This document shows, in pieces, positions 7,267-16,465 of a DNA stretch of 56,351 nt. The stretch spans positions 1-56,351 of the forward strand of contig CABUXT010000011.1 of assembly GCA_902495705.1 (NCBI GenBank), written 5' to 3'. Both the position numbers and the translations under genes were made by a program. The notes under the pieces are model-generated. The model saw nothing but the letters and a program-made list of their open reading frames with translations, was not told where the DNA came from and did no database searches. How positions within the stretch are numbered: position 1 is the stretch's first letter; each line of letters starts with the position of its first letter. Source of the stretch: an uncultured cyanobacterium (GTDB lineage: Bacteria; Cyanobacteriota; Vampirovibrionia; Gastranaerophilales; Gastranaerophilaceae).

Positions 7267-10200
7267 TTAGTCTAGAAAATCGCCTTCTTCACCACTTACG
7301 TTTTTGGTTGCAATATTTAGGTTTTTGTATTTACCTGAGTGTTTTTCGCCGTAGTCTTCAAGGTCATTCATCGCGTCAAGGAATTTTTGACGTTTAGCCT
7401 CTAGCGGAGAACCTTCTTGAATATGCAAGCTTTTAACCAGTTTTGCAATACGTTGAATGTCTTTTAACCTTTGGTTCAATCCTTCAAACTCATCTTTTGT
7501 ACCATAGAACATTGCAGGTTTAAGTTGTTCCATATAAACTTGGAAGTACGCTTGTTTTGAATGTTCAGGATGGTTTGCAATATCCGTTCTGATTTGTTCA
7601 AAAGCTCTTTGAACTTTCTTGATACTCTTTCTGTAGCGAGTAGTTTTGAATTTCCTGATAATTTCATCTTCGGTTTTGTTCAGAGTTTCCAAGTAGTTAG
7701 GGTCTTTGTCCAAATTACCGATATTTACTTGAGCTCTTTTAATTATACCGACTTGTCTTGAAAGTGCTTTGAAGATTGCATCAATTCTTCTCATTGCATA
7801 TTTTTCTTTTTCCATTGTGTTTTTAGATGCCATATTTACAACACTTTCAGTCAAACCAAGTTGTTCAATCATCAATATTGCACCTGTCAAATCATCATCT
7901 GATAATAATGGTGCTAATAGTGCACTGATACCATCATCTGAATCCATTCCGACAATACGTCCGTCTCTCAATACCAATTGTGAATTTTTGAACTTGTCTT
8001 TTACAATATTTTGGTTTGCCTCTTTGGCTGTGTCCATCATAATATATTGCATTTCAAGTAAATTTGAGAATAACAACATGTTTTGAATATTTGTATCATA
8101 AACTTCTTTTGTGCTTTCAAGTTGTTTCAATTCTTTTGGTGAATATTTTTTATTTTTGTTGCCATCTTTTGAAATCATGAGCAAATATTCATTAAGCACT
8201 TGTTCAGGTTTATTTAAGGCTTTATGTTCTTCATACAATTTTTGAAATTCTGTAAAATATCTGTCTGCATCTTCGTCTTTTTTCATAAGTGCATGGTGCC
8301 ATTTGTTCAAAATTTCATACCCAAAGTGCTGATATTTAGGGTCTATCACATTCATGATGAACGCACACTCATTTGCTTTCATTCTTTCAACTTCTTCTTT
8401 TACGGCATCTTGCATTGTACCGCCGTTCACTGTTGTTGAATAAAATGCCATTTCATCAGCAATAATTTTAATTTGTTGTTTGTATTCGCCTGCACTTTGA
8501 GTTCCGTCATAGCTCAAGATTTTTTGAGCAGCCTCAATTGAATCCTTGATTGATTGGTCATTTCCGTTTACATCGACAAAATCAAGAATAGCTTTGTTGA
8601 TATGCTCAATTTGTGCCTTGGTAAGAGTTGCAGAATCATCAATTTTATCAGAGTATTTTTTCAAATTCTCAATAATTTGCATTGATTTTTGTTGAACTCT
8701 GTATGCGTCAATTGATTCAATGCTGTCTGATGTGCTCTCATATAGAGATTGAACCAATTTACGTTCTTCTTTTTCTGAAAGCATATCAACTTTCGGAAAA
8801 GCAGGGAACATATTGTATTTTCTGAATGCTTCATCTCTCCAAGGGTTAAACAGTTTACGTCTGTTTAATAATTTTAGAGAGAAGTAATAATCCATGTAAA
8901 TATCGTCAAATGACCTCTTGTCACTGTAGATTGCACCTCGCATTACACGTTTGAATTTTTTGTAATCGTAAGTCGGAGTTGTCTTACTAAGTTCCATGGT
9001 TTGACCAAGTCTTGGGTAATACAACATATTAATTACGTTGTTTTCTGTTTTTTCATCCAGTGCTCTATATTGTTTCAAAACATCATAACCTGTGACATTT
9101 TTAATACCAAGAGCATCATTTGTTATTTTTGAATCGAATTTTTCGTGAAATTCTTTTTTAGTCATTCTGCGAAGATTATTAAAAATTTGAACAAATTCTT
9201 CATCTGTAGTTGGCGCAAAATTATCATCAATCCAGTTGGTGATTCTTTGCATAGAGCCGTTTTCAAATGAAGAACTGTTCAAATCGGCTAATGTGAATTC
9301 CGTATTGTTTCGTATAATATTACGTGTTTTGTTAGCCAATTCTTTTACTTTTTCATCTTTGTTTTCAAAATTAGGAACAAATTTGTTAAAGTATTTTTCT
9401 AATCCTTCTATCATCAAATCGACTGTTTTGTCAGAATTTCCGTCAAATTCTTCACGATTGATAGCTTTCAATGCTTTGATTACATTGTTGGCATTGATTT
9501 TTATGTTGTTATCTTTTGCAAGTTGATTTACAAGTTCTGTGATTTCTTTTCTTGACTTTTCTGCACCGAAGATAACTACATCCATATTTTTACCAAATGT
9601 GTAGTCAAAGTCTTTCATTGCTTCTTTGTGGATATATTTTTTAAGGTTTTGCAAATCCTTCATTGAAGCTTCTTTATAAAGGATTTTTGAATCAGGAATA
9701 CCATTATATGAACGCAACAACGCTATTTTTTCAAAAACAAGTTTAACTTTGTCTGTATCAGGTAGTTTGTCATAATCAGCTTGTGTTTTTATACCGTTGT
9801 CAAATGGTGGATTTCCTTCTATTCTTGCATTGAAGGTTTGGAAATCATGTTCAAAATTATTGGCAAGAGTTGTTGTCTTTTTGATTGTGCGCATAATCTC
9901 ATCACTTGTCATTGATTTTGCATAATTTACCAAGTCTTCATAGAACATTGTCGGACTCAACAATGCGTTTTGTCTGATTTGACGAACATAAGAGTTTGCG
10001 CTCGGAGATTTCCCCGGAGTGATAACATCTGCTGCCATTGGGTATTTTAGTTCATGCCCGTCTTTATAACGTTTTATACCAACTTGTCCAACAACATTGT
10101 CAATAATGTTTCCGTTTCTAAATTTGTCGTCTGTGATATAACCGAGCTGTCCGCCGTATTCATTGCCGTAATCTGTTCTTAGCATGCCGTTTTCATCAAC

Positions 10201-13137
10201 CCAAGTGTTATCATGTTCTTTTGGTCCCCAAGTGTTGTCGTGGAAAAATGCATCTTTTTGAACAGTTTTACCATCTTCTGTTTTAACATTTACAGGTCTG
10301 ATATCTGCAATATATTGAGCGTGCCATGCCGGAAATTTGTGAGCAACTGATGTTGCAGAAATTCCTGAGTATGGCATATCTTTGATTTTATTTAGTGCAG
10401 ATTTCAAATCCGGTTCAATATAGTATGGACGGTCAGTCATGTGTTCAATAATTTTGACTTGTTGTGGGCTGAACAAACCGCTCTGACCTTCCGGAGAAAC
10501 CCATGTTTGTCCGCTTTTTACACCGATTTCGCGGTGAATTTCTTCTAACGGTTCTTTCAGTTTTCTATATTGATTATTGAATGTTCTTGTCACAATAGAG
10601 TTCCAGCCGTTTACTCTTTGTTTGATTAAATCAAGAGTTTCTTTTTCTTGAGGTGTAAAGGTTAGTAATTCTTTCGGTAAATCCTTCACATAAACACTTT
10701 CACCATTTTGAGATGTTCTGGCTGCATCTATTTTAGTGAACCTTGTTTGAAGTTTTCTTAAATCTTTTGCAGGAATAATTTCTTTGTTATCTTCAAGTTT
10801 TTTGATTATCGCTTCTTTTGTGTCAACCGTATTCAAAACTTCATCTTCTGATACTCTAACCTCAAGCGCTCTTTGCAATGCAGTTGTCATGTGGCTAACG
10901 TTGTTGAATTGCTCAACAATTTTATTTAAAACAGCAACTGTTTCTTCTGATGTTGCATTTGCAGGAAGTCCGTTCATTAGTTTGAAACCGTTGATAATAG
11001 TCTCATTACCGTCTTTAAACATTTGTTCATACAAATTGTTCAAATGGTCTGCAAAATCTTGAATTTGGTTCTTTTTACCTACTTTGTTGTAGATTTCAAT
11101 ATATTCTTCGTTTGTACAATCTTTAGAATTAAGTTTTTGAACATATTTGTCAAGAATTTTTGTGATTTCTTGAGCGCTAGGGTTTTTGATGTGCATATTA
11201 GATGCCAAACCTTCGACAATATTTTGCTTGTTTTGATTATTTTTGATTGCGTCGCTCAAGTATTTCAATTCACTTGACAGATGTTCTTTTCTATTGCCTG
11301 ACAATGTTGCACTGTAAAAATCGTCCAACAAATCTTCCATGATGTAACTTAGAGCTTTTTGGTTTTCTTCAAGAGCAACAATTAATGTTTCAGGGTTATT
11401 CTCGCAGTTAAAGTTTACTGCAAGCTGTTGCATAATCCTTGGGTCAAGTTTATTTTTCTTCAATTTTTTAATAAGCTTTGACATATTTTCATCAATTCTT
11501 GTTTCTCTATCAACGATATCAAGATTTCTAAGCATTTCTTCAGCATTCTCAGGTATTTCAAGGTTCAAAACAGCCTGAGTTCTATATGCAGCAGCAACAT
11601 CGTACAAATCCCTTGCTTCGGTTATTTTTTTAGCTTTGAAGTGAGTTTTTGAACCTTTTTCAAGTTCTGAAATATTTTCAAGCAAAGCTAAAATTTGCGG
11701 TGCGTTTTTGTCTAAAACTTTTGAATCTTTTTCAGGTAATGCGATTGCAATAAATGATTTAATTTTCTCTAATTTTGCATTATCACTTTCGTTTGGAATA
11801 TATAGAAAATCTTTTTTGTAATCGTTACTTTTTGCAATATGGTGAGAATCTTTCATTTCAAGATTGCGCAATTCTGAACTGATTTTGTGAATTTTGCTTG
11901 GTGAAATAGCTGTCCCTGTTGAAAGTTCAGAGATTTTGTTTTCTAAAATTTTATTTAATGTGCCAATTTTTTCAGCATTTGCTGTTGAATTTTTATAATC
12001 GTCATATTTTTCTGTTTTAGCTTCTTTTAAGTCTTTTTTGTATTTGCTGATTACATTTTTCGCTTTCAACAAACCTTTGTAATAATCTTGTTCATTGCTA
12101 AGCGCCTCATTGATATCTGAATTCAAATGAGAATCGTGGAATGTATCAAAGAATGATTTGTCAAAACCTGAATACATCCTGATTGCCTCATTAGCTGAAC
12201 CTGCAGTATCTGCGATATTCATCCAGTAAAGGGCAGAAGTATCAATAATTCTGTAGCCCTTTGACAGAGCATAATCAAAATCAACAGATGAAGTTTTGTT
12301 GATAGGGATTTTTGTACCTGTGCCAAGTTTTGTAATGTCATAAACTTCCATATCAGGTTTGTTGTCAAGTTCTGATAAAATCATATCGACAAAATTCGGT
12401 TTATCTTCATAAGCCAGTGCTTTTCGGCAGATAGAAATTGCAGCACACATACCATGTTGTTTTTGGTTGGTAGCTTTGATATTTGGGATTTTTGATTCAG
12501 GCGTATCAATAACAATATCATTGACAATTTCTGCCAAAGCTTGTGTCTTTTTGTCCTTTAGAGCAGGAGTTATTTTATACTCTGGACTCATAAAGTAGTT
12601 TAGACGATTCATTATATAAAGTTTTTGAGATGTAGGAACTTCTGATGATACGATGAAATAATCAAGGTTTCTGTTTAAGTTTCGGATGTTGTCATTTTTG
12701 ATTTTGTCCAATTGGTCTTGATTTACTTGAGAAAGTATAGATTTTCTCAATGATAAAATTTCTTTTTCATCTTCTGTTAGAGGTTTTTTCTTGCCTGATT
12801 GAGCAATTCTTTCGGCAAGTTGTTCTTGTACTGATTTTGGAGATTTTGCAAGAGATTCTTTTGCCGCATTGTTTAATCTTACATGCCAGTCATTGAAACT
12901 GCTTTTGCCCAAATCAATATTTGTGCCATATTTCAAATTGTCAGCCACATCAAGAAGGAAATTTACGTTATCCTCTCCTGACTCTTTTGACAAATTGTCG
13001 ATTGCCTGTGATATTTTACGCTGATTCATCACGTTTAAATCGTATTTATTATCTTCTTTAAGCTGACTAACTGTTCTTCTATCCTGTCTTGTACCTTTAA
13101 AGCTTGGTAAAATTGGATTGATGTTATATATTTTCAT
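7267..13137 (-). CDS. Giant helical protein with a split papain-like Cys/His/Asn triad
   Basis: A 1956-residue protein of no family I recognise. The reading frame is intact. Papain-like elements are visible: Q225 and C231 in QKQHGMCAA have the same six-residue spacing as Gln19-Cys25 of papain; H939 lies in PAWHAQYIAD; and N968 begins NTWG, like the Asn-Ser-Trp-Gly of papain enzymes. The Cys-His gap is about 708 residues, filled with charged, coil-rich helices. About 1000 further helical residues follow the triad. There is no signal peptide and no clear membrane helix. The N-terminus, MKIYNINPILPSFKGT, has a short hydrophobic motif ending in FKG. A GTG at 13149 is in frame, but ATG 13137 behind GTGGGG is a better start. 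Cysteine-protease or amidase activity is inferred from motifs only. Confidence 0.7.
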   Translation of the reverse strand: MKIYNINPILPSFKGTRQDRRTVSQLKEDNKYDLNVMNQRKISQAIDNLSKESGEDNVNFLLDVADNLKYGTNIDLGKSSFNDWHVRLNNAAKESLAKSPKSVQEQLAERIAQSGKKKPLTEDEKEILSLRKSILSQVNQDQLDKIKNDNIRNLNRNLDYFIVSSEVPTSQKLYIMNRLNYFMSPEYKITPALKDKKTQALAEIVNDIVIDTPESKIPNIKATNQKQHGMCAAISICRKALAYEDKPNFVDMILSELDNKPDMEVYDITKLGTGTKIPINKTSSVDFDYALSKGYRIIDTSALYWMNIADTAGSANEAIRMYSGFDKSFFDTFHDSHLNSDINEALSNEQDYYKGLLKAKNVISKYKKDLKEAKTEKYDDYKNSTANAEKIGTLNKILENKISELSTGTAISPSKIHKISSELRNLEMKDSHHIAKSNDYKKDFLYIPNESDNAKLEKIKSFIAIALPEKDSKVLDKNAPQILALLENISELEKGSKTHFKAKKITEARDLYDVAAAYRTQAVLNLEIPENAEEMLRNLDIVDRETRIDENMSKLIKKLKKNKLDPRIMQQLAVNFNCENNPETLIVALEENQKALSYIMEDLLDDFYSATLSGNRKEHLSSELKYLSDAIKNNQNKQNIVEGLASNMHIKNPSAQEITKILDKYVQKLNSKDCTNEEYIEIYNKVGKKNQIQDFADHLNNLYEQMFKDGNETIINGFKLMNGLPANATSEETVAVLNKIVEQFNNVSHMTTALQRALEVRVSEDEVLNTVDTKEAIIKKLEDNKEIIPAKDLRKLQTRFTKIDAARTSQNGESVYVKDLPKELLTFTPQEKETLDLIKQRVNGWNSIVTRTFNNQYRKLKEPLEEIHREIGVKSGQTWVSPEGQSGLFSPQQVKIIEHMTDRPYYIEPDLKSALNKIKDMPYSGISATSVAHKFPAWHAQYIADIRPVNVKTEDGKTVQKDAFFHDNTWGPKEHDNTWVDENGMLRTDYGNEYGGQLGYITDDKFRNGNIIDNVVGQVGIKRYKDGHELKYPMAADVITPGKSPSANSYVRQIRQNALLSPTMFYEDLVNYAKSMTSDEIMRTIKKTTTLANNFEHDFQTFNARIEGNPPFDNGIKTQADYDKLPDTDKVKLVFEKIALLRSYNGIPDSKILYKEASMKDLQNLKKYIHKEAMKDFDYTFGKNMDVVIFGAEKSRKEITELVNQLAKDNNIKINANNVIKALKAINREEFDGNSDKTVDLMIEGLEKYFNKFVPNFENKDEKVKELANKTRNIIRNNTEFTLADLNSSSFENGSMQRITNWIDDNFAPTTDEEFVQIFNNLRRMTKKEFHEKFDSKITNDALGIKNVTGYDVLKQYRALDEKTENNVINMLYYPRLGQTMELSKTTPTYDYKKFKRVMRGAIYSDKRSFDDIYMDYYFSLKLLNRRKLFNPWRDEAFRKYNMFPAFPKVDMLSEKEERKLVQSLYESTSDSIESIDAYRVQQKSMQIIENLKKYSDKIDDSATLTKAQIEHINKAILDFVDVNGNDQSIKDSIEAAQKILSYDGTQSAGEYKQQIKIIADEMAFYSTTVNGGTMQDAVKEEVERMKANECAFIMNVIDPKYQHFGYEILNKWHHALMKKDEDADRYFTEFQKLYEEHKALNKPEQVLNEYLLMISKDGNKNKKYSPKELKQLESTKEVYDTNIQNMLLFSNLLEMQYIMMDTAKEANQNIVKDKFKNSQLVLRDGRIVGMDSDDGISALLAPLLSDDDLTGAILMIEQLGLTESVVNMASKNTMEKEKYAMRRIDAIFKALSRQVGIIKRAQVNIGNLDKDPNYLETLNKTEDEIIRKFKTTRYRKSIKKVQRAFEQIRTDIANHPEHSKQAYFQVYMEQLKPAMFYGTKDEFEGLNQRLKDIQRIAKLVKSLHIQEGSPLEAKRQKFLDAMNDLEDYGEKHSGKYKNLNIATKNVSGEEGDFLD

Positions 13138-13280
13138 AAGAATCCCCACAACTAAATCTATAATCTATTCTAAAAATCATAAAAAACTTTTTTGCCATGT
13201 AGCTTAAAAAATTTTTACATTTTATAATAAATTGTTTTATGGTAAATTGTAGTTAAGTGTAGATAAATGAGGAATTAAAA

Positions 13281-13556
13281 ATGTCAGAAGCTGAAGTAAT
13301 ACAATATGAAACTCAAGGTACATGCTGCCGTATGATGCAAGTTGCAATCCAAGATGGCAAAGTAATGGATGCTGATTTTATGGGTGGTTGTAACGGCAAT
13401 TTGAAAGGCATTAAAAGCCTTATTAAAGGAATGGATATTGATGATGTTATTGAAAAATTGCAAGGAATCACTTGTGGCGCAAAATCAACAAGTTGTCCTG
13501 ACCAATTGGCAAAATGCTTGATTGAATACAAGCAAAAATCAGCAGTTAAGGCTTAG
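13281..13556 (+). CDS. TSCPD domain-containing protein (TIGR03905-like)
   Basis: A 91-residue cysteine-rich protein. The naming motif TSCPD is at residues 70-74, with further conserved cysteines C15, C16, C37 and C65 that could bind a metal. Small stand-alone TSCPD proteins are widespread in anaerobes and have no established function; related domains occur at the ends of some class II ribonucleotide reductases. The start follows GAGGAAT at a normal distance. It is divergent from the giant gene, with a 143-base intergenic region that contains a TATAAT at 13223 but no good -35. Confidence 0.85.
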   Translation: MSEAEVIQYETQGTCCRMMQVAIQDGKVMDADFMGGCNGNLKGIKSLIKGMDIDDVIEKLQGITCGAKSTSCPDQLAKCLIEYKQKSAVKA

Positions 13557-13629
13557 TCCTGAACCGCAGGTGCTTGTGGGTGCAGAGTTTGACTATGTAA
13601 ATTCTGCATAAAACAAATAAATTTAACAG

Positions 13630-13945
13630 TCATTCCGAACTCGTTTCGGAATCTCTAATTGAACATACAAGTCTCTGTCATTCTGAACTGCGGATTTTGA
13701 CAAGTACGCCATGTAAAAGAAACAGGACAAAATGGACTACGTCATTCTGAACTTGATTCAGAATCTTTTCCATATTAATAATTTAACACATGTTACAATT
13801 GATAAATATTGATTATTGAAAGGATTCCGAACTAAATTCGGAATGACAATGCTTTCATTGTTCAGTTTGAGATTCTGAACAGCAAGAAAATTTAGTGCTC
13901 GTTCTACTCACACAAATTTTCTAAGCTTTCAGAATGACAATTATA
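13630..13945. repeat. Cluster of intergenic palindromic repeats
   Basis: The gap between the TSCPD gene and the antitoxin holds at least four copies of sequences of the type GTCATTCCGAAC...GTTCGGAATGAC or GTCATTCTGAAC...TCAGAATGAC in both orientations (about 13631-13660, 13741-13768, 13822-13850 and 13868-13940). No gene is seen. Confidence 0.75.
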
Positions 13946-13956
13946 TATTCATTTGT

Positions 13957-14295
13957 TTAAATTTTATTTGCTGAAAATGTAAGATTATATCCCAAACCTT
14001 TAAATATTTTATGTAAAATCTCAAGACTTGGAATCATTTTTCTTGAGAAAATTTTATAAAGAGTAATTCTATGTATCCCAATTAAATTTGAAAATTCGCA
14101 AATTGTGTATTTTGATTCAATTAATGGTTTAAGATTATAGATTAGTTCATTTATATCTTTAGTCTCAGAATAATCTTCAAGCAAACTGTTAAGCCACATT
14201 TGAGCATATTCAGGGTCGTTTTTTAATTGTTGTATAAGATAATCATTATATTTTGGAAGGTTTTCTAATAATGTTTTTTCATTTTTATTTGTCAT
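13957..14295 (-). CDS. HTH antitoxin of a type II toxin-antitoxin pair
   Basis: A 112-residue protein of the COG3636/HigA-like putative antidote family. The N-terminal half is acidic and helical (YLIQQLKNDPEYAQMWLNSLLEDY). The C-terminal half is a helix-turn-helix (CEFSNLIGIHRITLYKIF followed by PSLEILHKIFKGLGY) that probably binds the operon promoter. Its ATG overlaps the toxin stop codon as TAATG, so the two are translationally coupled. The toxin-before-antitoxin order is usual for this family. Expected role: neutralise the toxin and repress the operon. Confidence 0.85.
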   Translation of the reverse strand: MTNKNEKTLLENLPKYNDYLIQQLKNDPEYAQMWLNSLLEDYSETKDINELIYNLKPLIESKYTICEFSNLIGIHRITLYKIFSRKMIPSLEILHKIFKGLGYNLTFSANKI

Positions 14296-14609
14296 TATTT
14301 AATCCTTTCGTTGTATTCATTGAGGTATTTTTGTGCTAATTCAATATCTTTATTCTGGCGAGTTTTGTTTCCCCCGGTTAATAATAGGACTATAATATTA
14401 TTTTTTTCAGAAAAATAAATTCTTAATCCATTTGCAAAACGCAATTCATAGAGTTCTTCGGATAATCTTTTATAATCTCCATACAAACCTCTTTCTACCT
14501 TGGATAAACGTTTGTCAACTTGTAATTTTAAGCTTTTATCAAGCTTTTTATACCATTTGATGTATGGAATTTTTTCATCACAAGTTTGATAGAATAATAT
14601 TTCTTTCAT
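14295..14609 (-). CDS. RelE/ParE-superfamily (HigB/Gp49-like) toxin
   Basis: A 104-residue toxin of the phage-Gp49/HigB-like branch (TIGR02683 type). The hallmark segment reads ELRFANGLRIYFSEKN followed by VLLLTGGNKTRQNKDIELAQKY. Members of this group are generally ribosome-dependent mRNA endonucleases that inhibit translation. The ATG has no Shine-Dalgarno sequence, and TACAAT is exactly six bases upstream, so the toxin mRNA looks leaderless. The gene is transcribed away from the end of the Stealth gene and has its own promoter. Confidence 0.87.
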   Translation of the reverse strand: MKEILFYQTCDEKIPYIKWYKKLDKSLKLQVDKRLSKVERGLYGDYKRLSEELYELRFANGLRIYFSEKNNIIVLLLTGGNKTRQNKDIELAQKYLNEYNERIK

Positions 14610-14615
14610 ATAAAT

Positions 14616-14644
14616 ATTGTAGCATATAGACTACAATATTTCAA
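14616..14644 (-). promoter_or_regulatory. Promoter of the toxin-antitoxin operon (leaderless)
   Basis: On the minus strand TTGAAA, a 17-base spacer and TACAAT, preceded by TGC as an extended -10, form a near-consensus sigma-70 type promoter. Six bases later comes the toxin ATG, which places transcription start on the start codon. The AT-rich imperfect palindrome around TGTAGTC/CTACAAT could be an operator. Confidence 0.7.
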
Positions 14645-14655
14645 CTTATTCTTTT

Positions 14656-15579
14656 TTATTTTTCAAACTCGGATTTGTTTGGAAATCTTAGCTCAAAAAT
14701 CTTTTTCAAAACTTCAATATCCCAATCGGTTGCGTGGCTGGAATCGTTTACACACATAAGTTTTGATTGTGATAGCAAAATTCTGATTAAAGAAAATTTG
14801 TTCAATATGCAAAAGTCCCCACTGAATATGTTTCCGCGTTTTTGAACAGCTTTGTTCTTATAAATTGCATAATATGAGAAAATAATTCTTTCGATATCAT
14901 GTGTGCCTTTGAAATGGTGGCTTAGAGTTTCTTCAAATTCAGGTTTAAATTCGTCTATACACTCAAGCATATTCGATTTGATGTATGAATCCGCGTTGTG
15001 GTGAGGGAAATATGGTATTGATACACCAAATTTTTCTTGGAACTTGTTATGAGAGTGGCGAATCATTTGCCCATAAAGCCCTTTTTTATAGCTCTTTTGC
15101 GGAATCTTTTTACCGAATCTGCAAATTGCTTTGTCTCCTTCAAAAAAGAAATTTTTGTCAGCTTTATTCCAAAACAACATATCATCATTCACATATATAA
15201 AATGTTCTGAAAGTTCTTCTATATATGGGATTCGCGATTCTATGGCACAAGAATTGAATAACGGCAATTTGTCTTGGGGTATTATTTCGCTATGGTCGAC
15301 AATTCTTATTTTAGGGTTTTGTGTGTTGAGCCATTGCGGAACTTGTTTATCCGTAATGATGAAAATTTTATTTATCCAAGGGATATTTTTCTCCACCGAG
15401 CGAAGAGAATATTTGAGTTCGTCAAACTCTCTATAATGACAATCTTTTGACAAAAGTTTTGTATAATCCTTGTTAGGGTCTTCGTTTTGTTGCAAGAAGG
15501 TGTTTAGTCTCTCTTGCCAAGCTTTGTCATTGCTGTTTACCCAGCAATACACAAGGTCAATTTTCATATCATCAGGCAT
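14656..15579 (-). CDS. Stealth-family capsular polysaccharide phosphotransferase
   Basis: A 307-residue Stealth protein. CR1 is IDLVYCWVNSND near the start. CR2 begins FDELKYSLRSVEKNIPWINKIFIITD and continues through the NDD of FIYVNDDMLFW. CR3/CR4-like HHFKGT and DIE segments follow. Stealth enzymes transfer hexose-1-phosphate units to growing glycans, giving phosphodiester-linked capsules. The start overlaps the end of the upstream GT2 gene by 8 bases, so the two are translationally coupled. It is the last gene of the polysaccharide locus. Confidence 0.85.
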   Translation of the reverse strand: MPDDMKIDLVYCWVNSNDKAWQERLNTFLQQNEDPNKDYTKLLSKDCHYREFDELKYSLRSVEKNIPWINKIFIITDKQVPQWLNTQNPKIRIVDHSEIIPQDKLPLFNSCAIESRIPYIEELSEHFIYVNDDMLFWNKADKNFFFEGDKAICRFGKKIPQKSYKKGLYGQMIRHSHNKFQEKFGVSIPYFPHHNADSYIKSNMLECIDEFKPEFEETLSHHFKGTHDIERIIFSYYAIYKNKAVQKRGNIFSGDFCILNKFSLIRILLSQSKLMCVNDSSHATDWDIEVLKKIFELRFPNKSEFEK

Positions 15580-16453
15580 AGCTCATTACTTCTCCGATTG
15601 GTATTGCACCGAACAGGTAGTATTTTTTTATTGTTTCCCATTCGTAAATTTTCAATATCATTATACCCAAAAAAGTTACAGCGGTTTTCTTTTTTATCAA
15701 ATTTCGCGGTTTTGATTTTAGGTTATGTTCTTTGAAAAATTTCAAAACCATTTCTTTTGACCTTAGAGAATCTGCACGTTTTTTGTCAGAGATTTTCATT
15801 GTTTTTACTGTAGAATTTTGGTTTGTCCAGTAGTGATAGAAGGTGTTTGGAACAGTTACCAATTTGTTTGAAAAATAGACTGCGCGTGTTACAAAATCAA
15901 CATCTTCAAAGAACATGCCTTCTACAAATTTCAAATTTATTCTGTCTAAAAATTCTTTTTTGTAAACTTTGTTCCAAACATAGCACATATCAGGGACATG
16001 GGCTATGTCAATTTTTTCTTGCGGTTTTTCAAATACTTCCTCTTTGGTGTATTTTATGCGGTATTTTTTAGAGTGCTTGCGAACACGAAGTATTGATGCA
16101 CAAGAGATTTCGGCATTATATTTTTCGCAGGCATTAACCAATTTTTCATAAAAATCAGTATCAAGCCAATCATCTGAGTCCACAAATGTAATATACTCGC
16201 CGTTTGCGTTTTCTATTCCGACATTGCGCGCTTTGCTTTGACCGGAATTTTCTTGGTCAAAAACTTTCACTCTCTCATCTTGTTTTGCATATTTTTGGCA
16301 AATTTCAAGACTGTTATCTTTTGAACCATCGTTTACCAAAATCAGCTCAAAATCTTTTAAACTTTGGTTTAAAATGCTTTTGATACATTTATCCAAAAAC
16401 TTTGCTGCATTGTATACAGGTATAATTATGCTTAATTTAATTTTTTCATTCAT
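15572..16453 (-). CDS. Glycosyltransferase family 2
   Basis: A 293-residue GT-A enzyme. The nucleotide-sugar binding start is LSIIIPVYNAAKFLDKCI, with LVNDGSKDNS at about 40-49 and the metal-binding DSDD at about 93-96. The catalytic and acceptor regions continue to a basic, weakly hydrophobic C-terminus. Donor and acceptor cannot be read from sequence. The ATG lacks a ribosome-binding site and has TATAAT exactly six bases upstream, suggesting a separate, leaderless promoter for this gene and the Stealth gene within the locus. Confidence 0.9.
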   Translation of the reverse strand: MNEKIKLSIIIPVYNAAKFLDKCIKSILNQSLKDFELILVNDGSKDNSLEICQKYAKQDERVKVFDQENSGQSKARNVGIENANGEYITFVDSDDWLDTDFYEKLVNACEKYNAEISCASILRVRKHSKKYRIKYTKEEVFEKPQEKIDIAHVPDMCYVWNKVYKKEFLDRINLKFVEGMFFEDVDFVTRAVYFSNKLVTVPNTFYHYWTNQNSTVKTMKISDKKRADSLRSKEMVLKFFKEHNLKSKPRNLIKKKTAVTFLGIMILKIYEWETIKKYYLFGAIPIGEVMSYA

Positions 16454-16459
16454 AATTTT

Positions 16460-16465
16460 ATTATA
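16460..16465 (-). promoter_or_regulatory. -10 element six bases before the GT2 start
   Basis: A perfect TATAAT on the minus strand in the 12-base gap between rfbA and the GT2 gene. No -35 is evident because that region is rfbA coding sequence. Confidence 0.35.

Noticed and set aside
13630..13945. Possible CRISPR array
   Set aside because: The repeats are palindromic, vary in length and orientation and are unevenly spaced; there are no unique spacers of constant size and no cas genes.
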